Below are positions 1-64,000 of a DNA stretch of 64,000 bases, one piece after another. The translations under genes and the position numbers were made by a program. The notes beneath the pieces are model-generated. The model searched no databases and was not told the origin of the DNA. It saw nothing but the letters and a program-made list of their open reading frames with translations. Origin of the DNA: Chiridota heheva (taxonomy: Eukaryota > Echinodermata > Holothuroidea > Apodida > Chiridotidae); NCBI GenBank assembly GCA_020152595.1, contig JAIGNY010001262.1:505001-569000 (forward strand), read 5' to 3'. How positions within the stretch are numbered: the stretch's first letter is position 1; every line of letters begins with the position of its first letter.

Positions 1-818
1 TGAGCACGAGACTTCCACAGTTATTGTGATTATATGTTAGTCTTTGCCACCACCAACAATATCTTGTTACTTTCCTGATATACCATACATTTGTTATGAA
101 AATCACACATCACTTTGCAATTCTAAAATTCTGCAGTGCTGTTCTGTGCTAATTCTTCAAAAGGATATATAGAGGAAACTCCACCGCCAAATCAACTGAA
201 CCAGTGACCTGCACTTCAGAGAAGGCCAACCTGGAAGTGGCTAGCTGACAGATGTCAAAACTACTTATTGAAATACATCATCAAAAAAGCGCATGAGAGT
301 ATCAAAATCACAGACACAAATATGAAATGCATCAAAATTCATGGTTTGTTAACCCTCAAAAACAGGAAATGAGTACCCAATCAAAAGAGCTCATTTTGAA
401 TAGGGTCAAATTTCATTAGGTTTTTGACCTTTGGGGTATAGTTGTGTATAAGTTTGTTCACAGTTCCTTGTTTTACTTAACAAAAACAATCAAATGAAGT
501 AATTATTTTGAAAACTTTTATTTCTTTCAGAAATGTTTTCACTCTCAGATGGTTACAAAACTGTTTATACCTCAGAACTAAATGAACATGATTATTACTC
601 AGGAGGGAGAACTATATCCTGCATTACATTTCCCCGGTTGCATTGCTTTCTTCCCAGTGGAGACGTCAAATTGGAAAATCATTAATATAATTTTTTTTTA
701 ATGATTGAAGATTTCCCCAATTAGCAGCAGTTGAATTTTTCCACTTTTTAGTGCTCTTCGTTGCCCCCACCCCACCCCCCCACCCCCACTCTGAGAGGAC
801 CAAGTCTTAAAGGATTAT
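1..818. other. Downstream flank without recognised gene
   Basis: AT-rich sequence with no open frame of interest. A C-rich tract at about 764-787 is G-rich on the minus strand and could form a G-quadruplex. Nothing else stands out. Confidence 0.5.
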
Positions 819-1396
819 TCATTTATATGTTAGAGAACTATTAATGAAACAAACTGGTGTAAAACCATGTTGATATCTTATTCCATTCAAAAATAATAAA
901 GTATTTCTACAAAATGAAAATTCATTTTTATGTCAGTTTGAGTGTAATTAGATACATGAGAAGATGGGCAAAGTATGTTCCTGTAAAGTGCATGTTATAT
1001 CCCATCTCAATAACTAAACAATTGATTTTCAAAAAAATGTATGCATCCCAGCCCACCTCCCCTCTCATTCAGGCCTCAGTGGAATGTTAAGTGAGGGATG
1101 TTAGAGGTATTATGGAGGTTAAGGCTGGGTTGGTAACTACGTTTTAAGTTCGGTTAGAAGTGCATTAGAATCAAGTCATTGGCCCAGATTGCATATTTAT
1201 AGCATGGAAGGTAAGATATAACTTGGAGTAAATACATAAGTTTTGTCTTGGATCTGCAATTATGACGTCACACTGTATACTGCAAGGTCACCTTTCAATA
1301 CACTGGTGATATCTTTGAAATGTAATAACCTTTAAGTGGAATAAGATATCAACATGTTTTTTTTTCCATTTTGTTTTTTATTATAGTCCTCTAAGT
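819..1396. mobile_element. MITE-like element family B, copy 1
   Basis: Shares blocks in the same order with 19945-20728, 30915-31690 and 51848-52300: a 5' part (AACTATTAATGAAACAAACT and CTTATTCCATT), a middle part (GATGGGCAAAG then CCCATCTCAATAACTAAACA) and a 3' part (GGATCTGCAATTATG, GGAATAAGATATCAACATG). The two ends are imperfect inverted repeats (GATATCTTATTCCA against TGGAATAAGATATC). No coding capacity. The 31-bp array begins at its right end. Confidence 0.6.
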
Positions 1397-2303
1397 ATCC
1401 TATAAATGATCCTATAGTCCTATAAATGATCCTATAGTCCTATAAATGATCCTATAGTCCTCTAGTCCAATAAATGATCCTATAGTCCTCTAGCTATCCT
1501 ATAAATGATTCTATAGTCCTATAGCTATCCTATAAATGATCATATAATCCTATAGCTATCCCATAAATGATCCTATGGTCCTATAGCTATCCTATAGTCC
1601 TATAGCTATTCTATAAATGATCCTATAGTCCTCTGATCCAATAAATGATCCTTTAGTCCTCTAGCTATCCCATAAATGATCATATAGTCCTATAGCTATC
1701 CTATAAATGATCATATAGTCCTATAGCTATCCTATAAATGCTCCTATAGTCATATAGCTATCCTATAAATGATCATATAGTCCTATAGCTATCCTATAAA
1801 TAATCCTATGGTCCTATAGCTATCCTATAAATGATTCTATAGTCCTATAGCTATCCTATAAATGATTCTATAGTCCTATAGCTATCCTATAAATGATCCT
1901 ATAGTCATATAGCTATTCTATAAATGATCCTATAGTCCTATAGCTATCCTATAAATGATCCTAGAGTCCTATAGCTATCCTATAAATGATCCTATAGTCC
2001 TATAGCTATCCTATAAATAATCCTATAGTCCTCTAGCTATCCCATAAATGATCCTATAGTCCTATAGCTATCCTATAAATGATCATATAGTCCTATAGCT
2101 ATCCTATAAATGATCCTATAGTCCTATAGCTATCCTATAAATGATCCTATAGTCCTATAGCTATCCTATAAATGAAGCTATAGTCCTATAGCTATCCTAT
2201 AAATGATCCTATAGTCCTCTGGCTATCCTATAAATGATCCTATAGTCCTATAGCTATCCTATAAATGATCTTACAGTCCTCTAGTTATCCTATAAATGAT
2301 CCT
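1384..2303. repeat. 31-bp minisatellite, about 30 copies
   Basis: Unit built from CTATCCTATAAATGATCC plus TATAGTCCTATAG, with scattered substitutions and a few shortened units. It follows directly on the ATAGTCCTCTA end of the family B element, whose terminus resembles part of the unit. Confidence 0.95.
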
Positions 2304-2871
2304 TTCATTTCATGTCTTTTTCATCGCACAATTACACGGGAAACATTTTTAGAGCACATATTTACCACATACTCTTGTTTTAGTCAAAAATCTAAAAAAA
2401 AATAAAATCCTGGGGTCATAAACTCTGGAACCATATATTTTTTCCAGCTCCGCAAGCAGGCTGCCATTTTTTGTTGAAATACTACCAATGATGTCAGCAC
2501 ACAATAATGTATTTCTTCTTTGAAATATTCTATCTAGTATGTTCTGATATGAGGTTCTAAGGCTTGTATTTGGAAAATATATGTTAGGTTGCATTGGAAG
2601 ATGTAAAATTTGTAAAAATGACTTATAATGATTGTTTCTATTGTAACAATGGAGAAAAAAAGCCGAACTTTATGTCTCATTTAAAGGTACTTTCTAAAAC
2701 TGACTAATCATGCCAGTTATTGTCAAGGAGGTTATGGTACCACATCTGAGCTTCAAAAATATTCACCACAGATATCAATCCAATCTGGTACCTTCCTTAC
2801 TGTGCTTCACTTTCATTGCTGACCTCACCACAAATGACAAGTTACATTTCTTGTTTCAAGTTCTTGGTTTG

Positions 2872-2995
2872 CAATGTCACACCATTTCCTGTAACATCAC
2901 ATCATTTTATCAATGTCACATTATTTCCTGCAATGTCACATCATTTTCTTCCTTGTAAAATAATTTCTTTTAATGTCACATTATTCCTTCCAATG

Positions 2996-3010
<15 letters not shown>
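2872..3010. repeat. 20-bp tandem repeat, 7 copies, covering the VARS2 stop codon
   Basis: Period of 20 bp; representative unit CAATGTCACATTATTTCCTG on the plus strand. The unit at 2991-3010 contains the last four codons and the TGA stop of VARS2; the others lie in the 3' untranslated region. Confidence 0.85.
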
Positions 3011-60846
<57,836 letters not shown>

Positions 60847-60849
60847 AGT

Positions 60850-60873
60850 TTAATTCAAACCAAAGCCAATCAT
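60850..60873 (-). other. Possible 7-codon upstream ORF before VARS2
   Basis: ATG at 60873 reads MIGFGLN and stops at TAA 60852-60850, three bases before the VARS2 start and in the same frame. If this stretch lies in the 5' leader it could damp translation or favour leaky scanning. The transcription start is unknown. Confidence 0.3.
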
Positions 60874-61436
60874 TACATTAGTACTCTTGTCTGGGTTAAT
60901 CTGGAACTTGAAAGAGAAATCAGCAATGAATATTTGTCAACAGAACCCAAAATTGATTAAGGTCAGGCAACTTAAGCCCAAATAATTCAAAATATAGAAT
61001 GGACTATCAAATCAGTTAAAAACAGACCGTTTCACAACATCTTCAATTATTGTGCAATAATTTGTGACAAAGGCAGATGAACACGTCTTCAATTGTGTAT
61101 GTATATCCTTTGTTTTTCAATCTGTTTTGAAATATATTTTGAAGGTCCAATCTAATTCCATCCAAATATTTCAAAAGTTGATTATATGCCTATTAGGAAA
61201 ACAGGTAATCAGCAAAAAAGAAATCAAAGTTATACCTGGTTAAAACTGAACTTTACTGAAGAACACGTTTTAGGAATTATTTAAGGATATAGAGCTATGT
61301 GCATCTGATGACATCACAAAGTTTGCCTGAATTCTGAAGTCTTGAAACTTTGACTGACCAGAACTGAAAAGCGACTAAAGCTTTTTCAAAGATTTAAAGG
61401 GCATTTTACTCAGAATTTAATATTATTTCACATATG
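60874..61436. other. Region upstream of VARS2, no defined promoter signal
   Basis: The sequence 5' of the start codon on the minus strand. I find no convincing TATA box, initiator or CpG cluster; the transcription start cannot be placed. Confidence 0.4.
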
Positions 61437-62304
61437 TGACCAGACATTGCAAACGATGTAGCCACACATCGCAAACGATGTAACCAGACATCGCAAATGA
61501 TAAAACCAGACATCGCAAATGATGTGACCCGACATCGCACAAACATCGCAAGCGATGCAACCAGACATCGCAAAAGATGCAGCCAGACATCGCAAACGAT
61601 GCAGCCAGACATCGCAAGCGATGCCGCCAGACATCGCAAACGATGCAGCCAGGCATCGCAAACGATGCAGCCAGGCATCGCAAACAATGCAGCCAGGCAT
61701 CGCAAACGATGCAGCCAGGCATCGCAAACGATGCAACCAGGCATCGCAAACGATGCAACCAGGCATCGCAAACGATGCAACCAGGCATCGCAAACGATGC
61801 AATTAGGCATCGCAAACGATGCAATTAGGCATCGCAAACGATGCAACCAGGCATCGCAAACGATGCATCCAGGCATCGCAAACAATGCAACCAGGCATCG
61901 CAAACGATGCAACCAGACATCACAAACGATGTAACCAGACATCGAAAACGATGCAACCAGACATCGCAAACGATGCAACCAGGCATCGCAAACGATGCAG
62001 CCAGGCATCGCAAACGATGCAAGCAGGCATCGCAAACGATGCAACCAGACATCGCAAACGATGCAGCCAGACATCGCAAACGATGCAGCCAGACATCGCA
62101 AACGATGCAGCCAGACATCGCAAACGATGCAGCCAGACATCGCAAACCATGCAGCCAGACATCGCAAACCATGCAACCAGACATCGCAAACGATGCAACC
62201 AGACATCGCAAACGATGCAACCAGACATCGAAAACGATGCAACCAGACATCGAAAATGATGTAACCAGACATCACAAACGATGCAACCAGACATCGCAAA
62301 TAAT
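61437..62304. repeat. 22-bp hairpin-forming satellite upstream of VARS2, about 39 copies
   Basis: Unit CATCGCAAACGATGCAACCA plus GG. CATCG and CGATG flank CAAA, so every unit can fold into a small stem-loop, and every unit carries two CpGs. Open frames of up to 300 codons on the minus strand arise because the unit lacks stops in that reading; they have no protein character. Confidence 0.97.
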
Positions 62305-62870
62305 ACAAATCCCCTTGCCACTAATAACTCGCTTCTACCCCACATGCCATTGCATCCTCTGTTCCATATGCCATCGCATGGATCCTTAATCCCTCCCTAC
62401 AAAAAATCCACATGCCATTTTATAATATAATCCATATGCCATCACACCAGAAATCAAAACATGAAACATAACATGCCACCATATCCCACACACCATTCAG
62501 AGTTGAACCCACCCCTAGAACTATAAGCCACATTTAAAATGGCAACCATAAGGGTCAATAGGCTGCATAAGAAATACTTTAAATTTTTGCTTCTTTCTTA
62601 AAACCTCCCCACCCCATCTTCATGAAAGTCTTAATTATTGCGTGAAAATACCTTTAAAATCTATTCCCACCAAAGAAAGTTTAAAAATTTCTATATTTCA
62701 AAAAAGGGGGAAAATTTGAGACACTTTTTGAAGACAAAAGGCCTTAAAAATGACATTGCAATCGTTAAACTTACAAAATTACTAACATTTTATAATTATC
62801 AAATCTGAAACTTAATGTGACAATATGTTGATTGTTATTTACTCAATATTTATATTTAATTAGTTATATC
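62305..62870. other. Upstream flank with worn CCATATGCCAT motifs
   Basis: CACATGCCATTGCATCC, CCATATGCCATCGCATGG and CCATATGCCATCACACC at 62340-62450 are scattered copies of a short motif; the rest is unremarkable. Confidence 0.5.
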
Positions 62871-63308
62871 AGGACTCAGGTAGCTCAATTGGTAGAGTGC
62901 ACGACTGAGATGCTGGTGGTACCGGGTTCAAGGTCAGGTCTAACCCGTTTTACCACAGCTACAGTTTGCAGACAAATACACCGATCATTAAAGCGGAAGC
63001 ACATCGTTTGCAGCTCCTGATCCCCATTAAGCTGTTGAGAGAAGTGGCAATGGTTGAATAATGCTTGCCATCCTTTGGAAGGGATGTTAAGCGGTTGGTC
63101 CCGATGGTAGGACAGTCACACCCTACCTCAGTCTCTGAACACTATTCGAGAAGAGAAGCATGAAAATGCGCTGTTCATTCACCTTCCTGAGCTAATGAAT
63201 GGATGATGTGTCGTTTGTGCAGCTCCTTCCTATTCTAAAGCTCTGATGTTTGTAAAGCGCTCTTGAATATACTTGTATAGAAAGGCCGCTATATAAAATA
63301 ATTACTAT
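62871..63308 (+). mobile_element. tRNA-headed SINE with LINE-type tail
   Basis: Head with A box TAGCTCAATTGG (62881-62892) and degenerate B box GGTTCAAGGTC (62925-62935), preceded by GACTCAGG as in a tRNA 5' arm. The body is about 300 bp and the tail is TTTGTAAAGCGCTCTTGAAT then GGCCGCTATATAAAATAATT, shared with the LINE tails in this window, suggesting LINE-dependent mobility. Confidence 0.75.
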
Positions 63309-64000
63309 TACTATCAAAACATTTGATATACAGTAGGTTGCAAACAAACATATGTTTTTAACTCTAACATGGCTTTCAATGTTGCTTCAAACTTTCCCTT
63401 TTTTTACTCGTACAGCTAGGGGAAATTATTTTAAAACAATTTTGGGTGGAAATAGATTTGAAAAAAATTTACATAACAATATTTAGGAGTTTCATGACCA
63501 GGGGTTGGTGAGTTTTAAAGTAAAAGTTAACAAAATTTAAGGATTTTCCTATGCAATGACTCGCACAGTAGTTATTAGTCATATATCCACACTGCACTTT
63601 TAGACATACTGTACTGGCATAATATACAGTGGGCCGCAAAATGACAGCAATCACACATCAACAGCATACAGAAATGTAAGAAAATTAAGAAATTATTGCC
63701 AAACGATGGTAAATGGCTCCAAAACTAAATCATCCCCATGATTGCCATTTCAACTATGGCCTATGCTTTACAAATATGCAATGAATGAAAGCTAATAAGA
63801 TGTTCTTTACAATGATGTGCACAATTTTCACTGCACTATGCAAATTATATTTTTTAACACAGACTTGCTAATTAGTTACTTGAAAGTTACAACTAATTAG
63901 TAAGTCAGTGTAAGAAAAAAAATGCTCATCTTTGTTTTTTGTACTTTTTTGTGGGAATATGCTGTGGAATTTAAAATTATTGAAATTATTTTTAAGGATT
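63309..64000. other. Right edge, nothing recognised
   Basis: AT-rich sequence without an open frame, repeat array or RNA signal that I can support. Confidence 0.5.

Noticed and set aside
61406-62308. 300-codon open frame on the minus strand, with others on both strands
   Set aside because: It is a read-through of the 22-bp array, where frames on both strands are open at once and the product is a simple cyclic peptide. No start context, splice structure or family resemblance.

Overview
The window is eukaryotic: AT-rich, with one multi-exon gene on the minus strand, GT-AG introns, SINE, LINE and MITE-like insertions, and an extraordinary load of tandem repeats. The SINE body (a 'GTCCTTGAGCAAGACACTT' block, then 'ACCAGCACTGCTGGG') and the retroelement tails ending in GCGCTATATAA resemble repeats I associate with marine invertebrates, possibly echinoderms. 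The species cannot be fixed from the sequence alone.

The only protein-coding gene I can support is valyl-tRNA synthetase. I assembled it exon by exon: 25 coding exons from the start codon at 60846 down to the stop codon at 2996, all phase-consistent, 3012 nt in total (1003 residues plus stop). It contains the HIGH-type motif (HLGH, residues 99-102), the CP1 editing domain, the KMSKS motif (602-606), the anticodon-binding domain and a C-terminal coiled-coil arm. It lacks the N-terminal GST-like domain and lysine-rich linker of the animal cytosolic enzyme. It begins with about 41 basic, acid-poor residues that look like a mitochondrial presequence. I therefore read it as the mitochondrial, VARS2-type enzyme. 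The gene spans 57.9 kb, of which about 5% is coding.

Layout, left to right on the plus strand (3' to 5' along the gene): 1-2870 downstream flank with a MITE-like copy and a 31-bp array; 2872-4225 last two exons; 4694-8226 a 3.5-kb, 20-bp array in intron 23; 8860-19902 exons 23 to 18 with arrays of 63, 50, 38, 27 and 30 bp; 21-24.4 kb a SINE-born 42-bp array and a 26-bp array in intron 17; 24.5-30.7 kb exons 17 to 14 with LINE fragments; 31-37 kb exons 13 to 9, MITE-like elements and arrays; 37-46 kb a LINE fragment and a 5.6-kb 61-bp array with higher-order structure; 46.8-57.2 kb exons 7 to 3 with six more arrays; 57-61 kb exons 2 and 1; 61.4-62.3 kb a hairpin-forming 22-bp array upstream of the start codon; 62.9-63.3 kb a tRNA-headed SINE.

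About 25 arrays together cover roughly 26 kb, near 40% of the window (my sum of intervals). Many can be traced to a seed. Two arrays are tandem duplications of an exon end with its 5' splice site (exons 4 and 12), and one duplicates the last codons and stop codon. Others grew from a SINE interior, from MITE-like element ends, or from the middle of an inverted-repeat element. The long open frames inside the arrays are by-products of the repeats, not genes.
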